Of a DNA stretch of 64,000 bases, positions 44,349-53,377 are shown piece after piece. Under the pieces are notes generated by a model. That model was given only the letters and a program-made list of their open reading frames with translations, ran no database searches and was not told the origin of the DNA. Each line of letters starts with the position of its first letter. Positions within the stretch are counted from its first letter, which is position 1. Origin of the DNA: Selenomonadaceae bacterium (GTDB taxonomy: Bacteria > Bacillota > Negativicutes > Selenomonadales > Selenomonadaceae); assembly GCA_017518105.1 (NCBI GenBank), contig JAFWWC010000026.1, forward strand, positions 62,001 to 126,000, in the 5' to 3' direction. Both the position numbers and the translations under genes were made by a program.

Positions 44349-46309
44349 TTGACAACCTCAAAGATACTTGCTAAGGGCACGCGCTGTTTGAACCGCTCGT
44401 CGACGCCGTCGCGCTGTGAAACGTCGCCGCTCATGGATTTAATCCGAGACGCCCAATCTTTACGCTCCGTCAGCGACCAATCCAACATAATCTTCAGCTC
44501 GTCCATCACCTTTTGCCAGACGCCAGACATTTTCGCCGCCGCAAGATAGCCTTTGAACTCGTCAACGTATTCTCCGTATTCTTCCACACGATAAGGATTT
44601 TTCCAGCCGTCCTCGTCGAAAAGCTCCGTATAAGCCGCCTCGTCATCAAGCAAAAGCGTCGGGGTAATCCTCACGCTTCCGAACCCTAGCGGCTTGCCCT
44701 GCCCAATCTTATACGCCGTGTCCTTTAGCCCGTCCAAGTCAAACATCATCAGCAGCGCACCGAGTTCGACCTTGCTTAGGTTGCTAAAGCGAATCCGCGA
44801 TTTAAACCGTGCGCCCGTGTCCAGCGGCTTCATACTCTTAATCAAGCGGTCATCGGGTGGGCGTTTGTTATCGTTGTCCAGCTCCGACCGGCTCGCCTGC
44901 CAATCGGGTTGCTTGTTGTGCCAATACATTTTGTAGCCGCGAATTTCCGCGCCGGAGGAATCCCAATGCTTAAGCTCGCCGGTCGTCTGCTTGAGGTAAA
45001 GTTGATAGGAAGTCGGGTTGGGCGGCATGAGCAGATGAGCTTTTGCCTCCGCCAGTTCAGTAAAGCTTAGGGGCGTCGCGTCCTCGAAATAAACGCGGCT
45101 AGAAGTCTCTTGCGTCCCGAAGACCACGTCCGCGAAGTCCCGTAAGTCATTGCCCGCGACCTTCACGGCTTGACCGATTCGCCGTTCATAGGGCACGCGG
45201 AAGCATTGCCCATGCCCGAACGCTTTAATCTGCTTGCCCTCCGATATGTAGTGGCAGGGAATCAAAGTCGCCACGCGTTTGGGCAGAGTCTTCCTAGTCA
45301 GTTGTTCAATCCTAGTTCGCGTCAAGAAGAATTTGGGATGCCCCTTCTCGTCGAAGAGATTGACGCCGCTTTTATTCTTCCTGTCCCGCCGATAAGACAG
45401 CTGAACATCTTCGGGAACCTCAAGCCACTCGCCGTCCCAGTCGACGTACTCAAGCTTTGTGTAGCGAATGATTTGCTTGCCGTGTCTACGTGCCGCCCTG
45501 TCATATTCTTGTTTGGAAAGTTTATGCGCCTTTACTTTATCGCGCAGAGTCTCCAGCTCCTTCTTGTAAGCCGTATAAGCCGCCCCGTCCAAAAGCTTTT
45601 CAGGTCGATTCGCCCATTGATTACCCGTCAAACAGTAAGCCGTGCCCCCGTCCCAATAAACCGCCGAGTCGGTGCGCCGCACGGGCTTATACTGCCGCTG
45701 ATAATCCTTTATCGTTATGTAGTCGTCCTTGCGGTCGGTCGTGTAAATCGATGGCGCGATAAAATATTTGTCGTCGGTCGTGTGAATCAAAAAGCCAGGG
45801 CGAGCCTTCTTCTTGCCGTCGGCGTCGGTCATCAGCTTCTTGTAGTGTTGGTTTAAAGTCTTCATCCACGCGGGCGCACTCGACGACGCCATTAAGCAAC
45901 GGAAGTAGATATGCTCGTCGTTGAAGTCCTCGCCCTTCTTCTGTGCTGACGACTGCCCGCGAAACGCTCCGCACGTCACGACCTTGAAAAGGTTCTTGAA
46001 CATGCCGCGCAACGTCGAGCCGGGGATAATCGGCTTGCCGAGCGGCGCAAAACTTTTCGAGCCATTGCCCCCGATAAATAGCGGCGTCAACGTCTCAAGT
46101 TCTAAAGTTATTTCGCCGCTTAATTGCTCCGTGCGTTCGGTCGGTGCCGGCAGAACTCTTTCGGGCAACGATACGAAGTTATAAGGCGCAGTCGCCAAAC
46201 TCGACGGCTGACCCTGCGGCGGGCGATTTGTTTGCTTACGTCCTTCTTCTGGCATTTTGATTCCGTACAATCCACCGAGTTTATCTTTCCAACCCAATTC
46301 AATCACCAT
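44345..46309 (-). CDS. TIGR03986-type RAMP-superfamily CRISPR protein
   Basis: A protein of about 654 residues with Cas7-like features at both ends: TPLFIGGNGSKSFAPLGKPIIPGSTLRGMFKNLF near residue 80 and a glycine-rich GQGKPLGFGSVRITPT near residue 550. The ~350 residues between are a large charged insertion. It matches the long RAMP protein often found in type III-D operons. It is probably part of the effector backbone. I start it at the ATG at 46309, overlapping csx19 by 11 bases; no good ribosome site is visible and an ATG at 46255 is an alternative. Confidence 0.78.
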   Translation of the reverse strand: MVIELGWKDKLGGLYGIKMPEEGRKQTNRPPQGQPSSLATAPYNFVSLPERVLPAPTERTEQLSGEITLELETLTPLFIGGNGSKSFAPLGKPIIPGSTLRGMFKNLFKVVTCGAFRGQSSAQKKGEDFNDEHIYFRCLMASSSAPAWMKTLNQHYKKLMTDADGKKKARPGFLIHTTDDKYFIAPSIYTTDRKDDYITIKDYQRQYKPVRRTDSAVYWDGGTAYCLTGNQWANRPEKLLDGAAYTAYKKELETLRDKVKAHKLSKQEYDRAARRHGKQIIRYTKLEYVDWDGEWLEVPEDVQLSYRRDRKNKSGVNLFDEKGHPKFFLTRTRIEQLTRKTLPKRVATLIPCHYISEGKQIKAFGHGQCFRVPYERRIGQAVKVAGNDLRDFADVVFGTQETSSRVYFEDATPLSFTELAEAKAHLLMPPNPTSYQLYLKQTTGELKHWDSSGAEIRGYKMYWHNKQPDWQASRSELDNDNKRPPDDRLIKSMKPLDTGARFKSRIRFSNLSKVELGALLMMFDLDGLKDTAYKIGQGKPLGFGSVRITPTLLLDDEAAYTELFDEDGWKNPYRVEEYGEYVDEFKGYLAAAKMSGVWQKVMDELKIMLDWSLTERKDWASRIKSMSGDVSQRDGVDERFKQRVPLASIFEVVK

Positions 46310-46868
46310 CCCAAGCAGATTCAATCGCGACGAACCGATAATCGATGTAGCCGCTCAAGCCCGTGTCCTTATCGCTGCCAATGTAGTTGCGCGTCTTGAG
46401 TCCATAAAATTTTTTGTCGCAGTCGTCGCAGGGCAACTCCATAGAAATTTTCCGCGGCGCATCGAGCAACCTTATCCAACCGTCAGCAAAGGCAACACGT
46501 TCGCCCCAAAGCCGCGCAAAACTATCAACATAAGCAGTACCCGCGCCCGCCTCGTCATGAACATATCGCCCGATAAAATTTTCACCGTCCCGCTTTAGGT
46601 GAAGTTCCTCCTGCTCATTGAAAAGACGACACTCTAACCAATCGTCGACGTTCGGCGCAAGATTATCTTTGAGCACGAGCCGCCCGCCGTCGAACTTGCC
46701 CCAAACGATATTTTGCATTTGCCACGCCACGAACACTCCGCCGCGTTCCTTGAAAGTCTCAAGCAGAACTTGCGCAAGCTCCCGCGCCGGTCGATTGATT
46801 TGCTCCGAAGAAGTCTTGCACTCGCACAAATCAAAGCCAACCTTCTTTGCCAAGTCTAAGCCGCTCAT
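46299..46868 (-). CDS. csx19: Csx19-like type III-D CRISPR protein
   Basis: A 189-residue protein without strong enzymatic motifs. The N-terminus contains an ECKTSSEQI segment and the C-terminus TRNYIGSDKDTGLSGYIDYRF, both resembling Csx19. Two Cys in CDDCDKKFYGL may bind metal. Csx19 is restricted to type III-D-like loci, and its role in the complex is not settled. It overlaps the Cas7-Cas7 gene by 4 bases and has GGAGG ahead of its ATG. Confidence 0.72.
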   Translation of the reverse strand: MSGLDLAKKVGFDLCECKTSSEQINRPARELAQVLLETFKERGGVFVAWQMQNIVWGKFDGGRLVLKDNLAPNVDDWLECRLFNEQEELHLKRDGENFIGRYVHDEAGAGTAYVDSFARLWGERVAFADGWIRLLDAPRKISMELPCDDCDKKFYGLKTRNYIGSDKDTGLSGYIDYRFVAIESAWDGD

Positions 46869-48184
46869 TTGCTGCCACCTCCTGACGAAAAGTTTTTCAA
46901 AGCCGCCGCAAAGCTCTCAAGCTCCGACCGCTCGCCGCTGATGACTTTTCCACCGTCGCCGAGCTTATACGTCTTGCTCTTGAACTTTATGACGGCTGAC
47001 AGCCCCGCTACGGCTCCGCGCCCGATTGATTTTTCACCGCCGATTGCAACGCGCCCCAGCCATAAATCCCTGAGCAAGAACATCGCAAGCCCCGCTTCAA
47101 AGTCTTTTGCCTGCCGAATCTCGAAATGCACTTTGAACGACGGTACGACAGATTTTTTTTGATACGCGGGCTTGGTCGTGAACAGCGTACCTTGCAACGT
47201 GCCGCCGGTGAATCGGTCAAGCTTCGTGCGCGTGTGTTCGACCTCAGAAAAGTTATTCGGAGCGACGTAGCTTTCCGCAACGATTAGCCGGCTCTTAATC
47301 TTGTCAGCAGAACCCATTAGCCCCATTAAGAAATTTTTATCCAGTCCGAGCCTCACGCAAATGTATTCGGCTCGATGACGCATAACCCCCTTTAAGCTCG
47401 TGCCAGGTATGACAAAGTCCTTGCGGCTCTTCAACGTGACGGCGGAAATATTTTTATCCGCGTCCGCCCCGCCAACATTATAATCACGGACAATAAACGA
47501 CGACTTGAAACTAAATTCCGCGTCCACGACGAAATCATTTTCATTCAAGGCGGCGTCGCCGCTCGTCGGTTGAATCATCTTTGCGGCAGGTCTATTGAGG
47601 AGCCAAGCCGCCACGTCAGCCCCGTCGCGGAAATCGTAGAAGCTCGCCCGCAAGTCATCAGCCGCCACCAATCCAAAGCCCTTAGTCGTCAGTGCGCCGA
47701 GTCTTATTCCTTCCGTAAGCTTGCTCAACATGCGGGCAACAACTGAGCTAACCTCCTCGACCGCGTGACAGCCGCGCAAGTTAATCAGCAACCTCAAGTC
47801 GCCGCTCGCGCCCCGTTCAATCACCTCGTAATCGTATTTGCCGTCGCCGTCAACGACACCCGTCAAGCCGTCAATCCGCACGCCGTCGCGTTGAATTATC
47901 TTAGCGTCCGTTAGCAGTATGTCGTCGAGTTGAATTGAACTTTGCATGTCCTTTGCGTCGCCGAAGATTTTTTTCACTGCGGAAGGCTCGACGCCCTCTA
48001 TCCAATCGCGTAGCACGCCGCAAAGCGAAGTTCCAGGGATAAACGGCACGTCACCTGCCCTAAGAACATGAACATCGCGGAAATTAGTTGAAGTCTCGCC
48101 TGCGCCGTCACCGATTAATAGCGGCGACTTCAAGCATAGCCGACCCGTAATTAAAATTTTGCCAATGAGTTGCGAATCATTCAC
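46865..48184 (-). CDS. Fused double Cas7 (Csm3-like) backbone protein
   Basis: A 439-residue protein with two Cas7/Csm3-like RAMP units. The first (about 1-215) has PLLIGDGAGETSTNFRD, FIPGTSLCGVLRDW and a glycine-rich TTKGFGLV. The second (about 220-430) has VIPGTSLKGVMRHRAEY and IGGEKSIGRGAVAG. It likely contributes two backbone positions to the crRNA complex, with target-RNA cutting at Asp residues in the N-terminal loops; the catalytic Asp cannot be fixed without alignment. I start it at the GTG at 48184, 8 bases after GGGAGG, overlapping csx10 by 8 bases. Confidence 0.83.
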   Translation of the reverse strand: MNDSQLIGKILITGRLCLKSPLLIGDGAGETSTNFRDVHVLRAGDVPFIPGTSLCGVLRDWIEGVEPSAVKKIFGDAKDMQSSIQLDDILLTDAKIIQRDGVRIDGLTGVVDGDGKYDYEVIERGASGDLRLLINLRGCHAVEEVSSVVARMLSKLTEGIRLGALTTKGFGLVAADDLRASFYDFRDGADVAAWLLNRPAAKMIQPTSGDAALNENDFVVDAEFSFKSSFIVRDYNVGGADADKNISAVTLKSRKDFVIPGTSLKGVMRHRAEYICVRLGLDKNFLMGLMGSADKIKSRLIVAESYVAPNNFSEVEHTRTKLDRFTGGTLQGTLFTTKPAYQKKSVVPSFKVHFEIRQAKDFEAGLAMFLLRDLWLGRVAIGGEKSIGRGAVAGLSAVIKFKSKTYKLGDGGKVISGERSELESFAAALKNFSSGGGSK

Positions 48185-49730
48185 GCGGCTCACCTCCCTT
48201 TGAAACTTTGCGGGCGGAACGGAAGTAATGCTTAAGATACTCTGCGGCAAAATCGTCGTCCGTGAAGTCGTCCGCTTTGAAGTCAATCACCCCGCGAACC
48301 TTTTCAAGCGTCGTATCTGTCATCAAATCGCCAAGCCCGTGCGTAAATTCCTCCGCCCCCGTGAAGACTTTATAAAAGCTCCGGTTGCCCATGCGCACTT
48401 GCTCAAGATTCTCCTTGAACTGAACCGCCTTATCAGCCGCAAGCCCAATTTGCTCAGCGAAGTTCTTCCGCAGATTTTTCTTGTCCGTGTTTGAAAGCAG
48501 AACGTCCAGCCGCTTGAAAAGGTGCGTTAAGTTTCGTCCTTCGAGCTGTGGTTGAAGCTCCTTTGCGTCCTCGAAAGCGTAAAGCCTGACTTGCTCCAAG
48601 AGGTGCGCCCGCAGAATTTTTTTCGCAAGCTCAATCGTGTAATCGGAAAACTTCTTTGGGCGGGCGGGCAAGGTTGATTCGGTCTTAGGCTTGACGAGCT
48701 TTAATTGCGTCGGCGTCCACAGTCTCAGTTGCCCGAAGCCCTCTTCCGTCCGTGAGCCGAAGCCCGCCAAGATTTTTTCCGCCAAAAGTTTTTTATCGTC
48801 TTCGGTCAAGTTCGTGGCGTTGAGTTCAAAGACCGAGCCCGCCGCCAATGCCATGACTCGCGGACGTTTCATGCCCCACAGCACGACGAAATTTTCCACG
48901 TCGACGCACGAGGCAAAGACTTCGCCCAAGGAAAATTTATCGCCGAGCTTGCTTAGGACTTCCGCCCGCAGAATTTCTTTGGCAGTCAGGAAACAATCCG
49001 CCAACGGTATTAGCGGCGTCTCCAGTCGCAAGAAGATTTTATCCGTGAATGCCGGCTTGTCGACCGGTTTAATCTCGTCGAAGGTCATCAAGCACTTGCC
49101 GTATTGCGTGAACCGCGACCGCCCGACGTAAGCAATCAATCGCCCGCCGTCCAAGTCTAGCCCGTCGAGGAGCCGCCGCAAGATTTTTTCTTCGCCGAGG
49201 AGTTCGCCGCGGAAAGTTTGCTCGGCATCGATTGCCTCGTAGTTATAAATCTGCCCGTCGACGCTACGCCCCGCTAATCGTTCCTTATCACCGCTACGGC
49301 TCATGTGCATAAAAATATTCGTCCCGACGCTCACCTTGCTGACCTCGTTGCCATTTAGCACGCCGAAGCCCCGAAAACTTTTGTAGCCTTGCCGCGAGTC
49401 TTTGTCGTCTAGCAGGTCTTGAATCGTGTTAGCGTCGCTGGTGCCGTCCTTACCCTTCTGCAATGACAGCGGCAACACGATAGCCCGCCGCCCGTTAGCG
49501 TCGGGGTTAGCGGCCAGGAACTTCACGCCGCCATAAAAAATTTCGCGGAAGGCTTCGTCTGTGCAAGCCGTCTGGTCGAGGTGATTGACTTCGGCGAACC
49601 TTGAAGCGAGTATCCCGCGAACTATTGAGCCGCTGAAAGCCGAGTGCGTTTCCGTCATGACGGTTGAATTGCTAGCCGACGATAGGACGATTGGCGACAG
49701 CGTTTTGAGTGTAAAGCTTAGCCGATGCAT
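48177..49730 (-). CDS. csx10: Csx10-like Cas5-type RAMP protein
   Basis: A 517-residue RAMP protein. It begins with LSFTLKTLSPIVLSS, has an SGSIVRGILASRF segment near residue 35 and a glycine-rich FGSRTEEGFGQLRLW loop near residue 335. The C-terminal ~170 residues are helical. This matches Csx10, the large Cas5-like subunit that marks subtype III-D and probably binds the crRNA 5' handle. I start it at the ATG at 49730, 7 bases from AAGGGGG, overlapping the previous stop region. Confidence 0.82.
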   Translation of the reverse strand: MHRLSFTLKTLSPIVLSSASNSTVMTETHSAFSGSIVRGILASRFAEVNHLDQTACTDEAFREIFYGGVKFLAANPDANGRRAIVLPLSLQKGKDGTSDANTIQDLLDDKDSRQGYKSFRGFGVLNGNEVSKVSVGTNIFMHMSRSGDKERLAGRSVDGQIYNYEAIDAEQTFRGELLGEEKILRRLLDGLDLDGGRLIAYVGRSRFTQYGKCLMTFDEIKPVDKPAFTDKIFLRLETPLIPLADCFLTAKEILRAEVLSKLGDKFSLGEVFASCVDVENFVVLWGMKRPRVMALAAGSVFELNATNLTEDDKKLLAEKILAGFGSRTEEGFGQLRLWTPTQLKLVKPKTESTLPARPKKFSDYTIELAKKILRAHLLEQVRLYAFEDAKELQPQLEGRNLTHLFKRLDVLLSNTDKKNLRKNFAEQIGLAADKAVQFKENLEQVRMGNRSFYKVFTGAEEFTHGLGDLMTDTTLEKVRGVIDFKADDFTDDDFAAEYLKHYFRSARKVSKGGEPRE

Positions 49731-49732
49731 CT

Positions 49733-50398
49733 TCACGCCCCCTTCGCGAAAAATTTTTTAGCCCGCGTCTCGACCGTTGAGCCGTCATCAAACGTCGCTG
49801 AACATTTTATCCGACCGAAGCCGCGATTGCGTTTCATGCCCGCCGAGCTGATGTTCCCTATCGCCAAAGCCAAGAGATTCAAGCCGCGTTCATTGCCGTT
49901 AAGCAGTGTGACCTTCCCGAAGAACTTTAGCCCGGCATTGAGCACGCGCAGATTGCGGAGCGACCCTTCAGCCGCCACGCCGTCAATCAGTTGCGTTTGA
50001 TAGCGGAGCGTCGTGAAGGAGTTTAGCACCTCGACTGGCGTAAAAATTTCTCGGCAAGTCTCGTCCGTCTGCAAAAACTGCCACTCCTGGCAAAGCCGCT
50101 TGTACTCTTCGGGCGGGCAAATAAAAAAATTCGGCACGATGAGCTGAACATTGCTTGACGTGTGCCGATGAAAGATTTCCTCTGGCGATAAGATATTTTC
50201 CGTGCCGAGTCCGCTAATCTCGAACATCTCCCAAACCTCAAGCGCGCTCTCGTAAAGCAGACCTTTGAACCTCTTGGCGGGGAAATATGGAAAGCCTTGC
50301 GCGTCGTGAACAATCTCCGAGTCAATATTCACGTCCGCTTGCCCCAAACCTAAATGAATCGGCGACAAAATTTTTATCTCAATGCTAAGCTCTGCCAC
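49733..50398 (-). CDS. Cas7-family (Csm3-like) RAMP protein
   Basis: A 221-residue single-unit RAMP protein with SPIHLGLGQADVNIDSE and YFPAKRFKGLLYESALEVWEMF near the N-terminus and a glycine-rich MKRNRGFGRIKC loop at the C-terminus. It is probably a backbone subunit of the crRNA complex. The start is a GTG at 50398, 8 bases after GGAGGTG within the cas10 gene, a 25-base overlap. It sits between cas10 and csx10 as in other III-D operons. Confidence 0.8.
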   Translation of the reverse strand: MAELSIEIKILSPIHLGLGQADVNIDSEIVHDAQGFPYFPAKRFKGLLYESALEVWEMFEISGLGTENILSPEEIFHRHTSSNVQLIVPNFFICPPEEYKRLCQEWQFLQTDETCREIFTPVEVLNSFTTLRYQTQLIDGVAAEGSLRNLRVLNAGLKFFGKVTLLNGNERGLNLLALAIGNISSAGMKRNRGFGRIKCSATFDDGSTVETRAKKFFAKGA

Positions 50399-52020
50399 GC
50401 CGAAGCCACCTCCTCAACGTAAAAATCCATAAGCTCAATCGCGTCTACGTAAGGCGTCAGCCCGTCAGCCCAAAGCGTCGCAGTGAACTTTTCCCAACCC
50501 TCGACGGCAGGCAAGCTCCGATTCTGAACTTTTAGCTGCTGGAGGAACTTTTCCGCGTCGGATTGTCCGCGTTGAAGAATCCCGCGCATCTCTTTGATTT
50601 TGTTGCTCGCCATTGCCTTAGGAAACTTCTTCACGCAGTCGATTAGGTTTTCTAGGTTGTGAGCGTCGTCCGTCGGGTTGCAGAGGCGATAGGGTCCGAA
50701 GTGCAAGTTGCCGCGTGCGCCGCGATATTCCGTCGCCCGAATCTGTTCTAGGGTGGGAGCCTGTTCGCCGTGCAGAATTGCGAAATCTAACCAACTGGAG
50801 CCGCTTAGGTCTTCCGTGCCGAGTTTGCGCATTGACTTTTTGGCGGCGTCGCAAAGTTGCTCGGTGAGTTTGTAGCCGCGGAAGAACGGGTACTTCGTCG
50901 GCAAGATTGCCACGCCCGCACAAGCGTCCATGCGTCGCGAAAACTTTTCCGTCAAGTGTTCGGGGGCGTCGGGCGCGGTCTCGGCGTTCAGATTTTCTAT
51001 TAGCGTTTTCGTGAAGAGGATTGCCACATTCGCCGGGCAAAGGAAGGTCACATCGTCGCCGCCGATAATCAGCGGGCGTATCGGCAGACAATCCTTATCG
51101 AGGTCGAGGGCGTCGCCGAAAAGCTCCGATTGCTTCATGCGTATGATTCTTATCAACAGCTCGGCGAAGGCTCCTTCGGTCTTGCGTCTAATCTCGCGGG
51201 AGAGTTTGCGTCGTTCCGTCAGACTCTTGCACGTGCGGAACTTCAAGCCCATGTTGTTGCCGTCAACGTGCACGATAGCAAAATAATTCTCGCCGTCCCG
51301 TTGTCCGAGCCTATCGACTTCAAGCGGGAATTGATAATCGTCCATGCGTTCGGGGAAGTTCTTCAGCGCGAAGATTTCATTAAACCGCGTGCGCAAATTC
51401 CTGTTGGCGTCCTCGGCTGCCTTAGCTTTAACTGCTACCTCCTGCGAATAAAACTTCACGTCGCCCAAAAGCCCTCGCGTGTCGTAGAAGTTCGCCGCCT
51501 CGCCGTTAATCTCGCAACTTAGCGTTAAGCCGGTGTACGGGACGTTGACGGCGGGGAAAATATTGTTTTGGTTCCGCTTGAGCTTGGTGTACAAGGTGTC
51601 TAGGTTCTCTATCTTGTCGTCGACGATTGACACCTCACCGATAGCCGCGCCGACCTTCAAGCCCGGTCTATCGACCAAAAGCTTGCGCGTGAAGTTCTTG
51701 ACGACTTCAACGGGCAAATCGTCCTTGCTGGCGTCGAACAGTAGCAGGGCATTGCCGCCGCCCACGTAAGCCACGCAACAAGTCTTCATGTCAGTCCAGG
51801 GCTTGAGCATGTCATTGGCGGGCGTCCACGCGTCGTCGAGTGCGGAAAACTTTTCGTCGGGGAACATCTTCCTTAGCACGCTGTCAATCAGCACGTCGAA
51901 AAAGATTCGGTCGACTAGATAGGACGCGCCGACGTTCGTGCGGAGCTTGTTGCCCGAATAAATGTAACGCTGGATGCTCCGCGTGTCGAACAGCAATGCC
52001 TTAAAAACTTTTTGAGCCAT
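50374..52020 (-). CDS. cas10: Cas10-like subunit lacking the HD nuclease domain
   Basis: A 548-residue Cas10. It begins directly in the first Palm domain (MAQKVFKALLFDTRSIQRYI, later AYVGGGNALLLF); no N-terminal HD domain is present. VHVDGNNMG and LIIGGDDVTFLCP (about residue 320) form the second, catalytic Palm with an intact GGDD, so cyclic oligoadenylate synthesis is expected. Loss of HD is a known feature of subtype III-D. It is the first gene of the operon, with AGGAGGTG 5 bases before the ATG at 52020. The frame is open further upstream but into the degraded IS region, without a better start. Confidence 0.9.
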   Translation of the reverse strand: MAQKVFKALLFDTRSIQRYIYSGNKLRTNVGASYLVDRIFFDVLIDSVLRKMFPDEKFSALDDAWTPANDMLKPWTDMKTCCVAYVGGGNALLLFDASKDDLPVEVVKNFTRKLLVDRPGLKVGAAIGEVSIVDDKIENLDTLYTKLKRNQNNIFPAVNVPYTGLTLSCEINGEAANFYDTRGLLGDVKFYSQEVAVKAKAAEDANRNLRTRFNEIFALKNFPERMDDYQFPLEVDRLGQRDGENYFAIVHVDGNNMGLKFRTCKSLTERRKLSREIRRKTEGAFAELLIRIIRMKQSELFGDALDLDKDCLPIRPLIIGGDDVTFLCPANVAILFTKTLIENLNAETAPDAPEHLTEKFSRRMDACAGVAILPTKYPFFRGYKLTEQLCDAAKKSMRKLGTEDLSGSSWLDFAILHGEQAPTLEQIRATEYRGARGNLHFGPYRLCNPTDDAHNLENLIDCVKKFPKAMASNKIKEMRGILQRGQSDAEKFLQQLKVQNRSLPAVEGWEKFTATLWADGLTPYVDAIELMDFYVEEVASAWQSLALR

Positions 52021-52079
52021 CTGCTCACCTCCTGTTATATAAAAGTGAATTGAAACCCGAAAGGGTTTTGCTAAAATCC

Positions 52080-52126
52080 AAGCGGACAGGTTTCTTCTTT
52101 CAACCTCCTTGTGGTGCTGTCCACTT
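52080..52126. repeat. Inverted repeat in the gap beside cas10
   Basis: AAGCGGACAG (52080-52089) and CTGTCCACTT (52117-52126) are inverted with one mismatch, separated by 27 bases. They lie just before the IS110 remnant and may be part of its non-coding end. A second small hairpin, AAACCC-GAAA-GGGTTT, lies near 52055-52070. Confidence 0.55.
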
Positions 52127-52143
52127 AATTTAGAGTGAAGACT

Positions 52144-52572
52144 CTGACTTGCAGAATTATGAGCCGGTTGAAGTTCTCCGAATTCGGCATGGAAGCAACA
52201 GGGCATTACTGGTTATCGCTCTACGCTCACCTTCGCCAAGCCGGGCAGAGTGTTCACGTTATCAATCCTTTGCAGTCCGACGCCTTGCGCGTTTATCCGT
52301 CAGACCAAGAACGACACCCAAGACGCGCTAATCGTCGCTGAAGTCATTCATTTCGGGCGTTACTGTGAAAGTTGCTCCCGAAAATATTCAAGCCCTAAGT
52401 GAACTTTGAAATTCGCCGACAGCTTGAGGCTGTCAGTCTCTTTTATCAAAAGAAACGCTCTGAAGGAAAAGACCATTTGATTGCTATCGGGCATGTCTGC
52501 CATAAAATGCTTGCCAAAATTTTCGCCGTCCTTTGTGATAATAAACCTTATGTTCCGGCTTCATTCTCTTGA
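52144..52572 (+). pseudogene. Decayed IS110-family transposase remnant
   Basis: Pieces of an IS110-type DEDD transposase can be read in different frames: FGMEATGHYWLSLYAHLRQAG and VHVINPLQSDALR, then after a frameshift RQTKNDTQDALIVAEVIHFGRY, and finally the C-terminal KKRSEGKDHLIAIGHV...AVLCDNKPY ending at TGA 52570-52572. The N-terminus and the central part are missing, so it is inactive. The 568-base gap between cas10 and truA holds nothing else coding. An insertion next to the CRISPR operon could explain the absence of an array on this side; that is inference. Confidence 0.85.
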
Positions 52573-52588
52573 CTTTTCATAGCCGATC

Positions 52589-53377
52589 TCAGTAAAAAAC
52601 TTTTTGCAAGCAAAGTCCACATGCCGGAGCCGTCGCGGGAACAAGGCTTCTGTCGCGGGCGTCGAAAATTTCTTTGAACTCGGCAAGCGTCACCCTGCCA
52701 CGACCAACGGCTACAACCAACGCAACGATATTCCTTGCCATGTGATAGAGAAAGCCGCTTGCATGAATTTTTATCGTCAAGCAGTCGCCGCCGAAGAGAT
52801 TTTCCCCGAAGACCTCCGCCGCGTAAATCGTTCGTATCGGACTCATGTTAGGAGCACCGCCCGCCGCCCTGAAGCTTGAATAGTCATGCATGCCGATTAG
52901 GACGTTCAAAGCCGCGCCCATTGCCTCAACATCAAGCGGACGGAAGATATGCCAGGCAAAGCGATTGATAAAAGGATTGGACGCCGCCCCGCGCAGGATT
53001 CGATAGAGATAAACCTTGCTCTTCGCGCTGTGGAGTGCGCTGAAGTCTCTAGTGACCTCGCGTGCCTCACGAACGACAATATCACTGGGCAAGACGCAAC
53101 TAGCCGCGATAGGAATCTTATCAACGTCAATCCTTCCGTCCGTGAAAAAATTGACGACTTGCCCGAAGGCATGAACGCCCGAATCAGTCCTGCCTGCCGC
53201 CGCAAGCTCAATCTTGTCGCCGAAGATTTTTTCCAGCCGCTCCTCCAGAACATTTTGCACGGCGACCCTAGGCGGGCTTTGCCACTGAAAGCCGTTGTAG
53301 TTCGTGCCGTCATAAGCAATCGTCAACGCAAGGTTCCGCCGGCGAAGTTTCATCTCCTGTTTATGTTCATGCCGCAT
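52589..53377 (-). CDS. truA: tRNA pseudouridine(38-40) synthase TruA
   Basis: A 262-residue enzyme that modifies uridines 38-40 in the tRNA anticodon arm. The motif AAGRTDSGVHA carries the catalytic Asp65. Other family segments are VYLYRI, FLYHMARNIVALV and a YDGTNYNGFQWQ N-terminus. I start it at the ATG at 53377, 7 bases from GGAGGG and overlapping the ecfT stop by 11 bases; the ATG at 53353 sits directly against its only GGAG. Coupling of ecfT with truA is common in Firmicutes. Confidence 0.95.
   Translation of the reverse strand: MRHEHKQEMKLRRRNLALTIAYDGTNYNGFQWQSPPRVAVQNVLEERLEKIFGDKIELAAAGRTDSGVHAFGQVVNFFTDGRIDVDKIPIAASCVLPSDIVVREAREVTRDFSALHSAKSKVYLYRILRGAASNPFINRFAWHIFRPLDVEAMGAALNVLIGMHDYSSFRAAGGAPNMSPIRTIYAAEVFGENLFGGDCLTIKIHASGFLYHMARNIVALVVAVGRGRVTLAEFKEIFDARDRSLVPATAPACGLCLQKVFY

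Noticed and set aside
52030-52060. GTGAATTGAAAC upstream of cas10 as a CRISPR repeat end
   Set aside because: The ATTGAAAC ending is common in type III repeats, but there is a single copy, no spacer-repeat periodicity, and it overlaps the cas10 leader.
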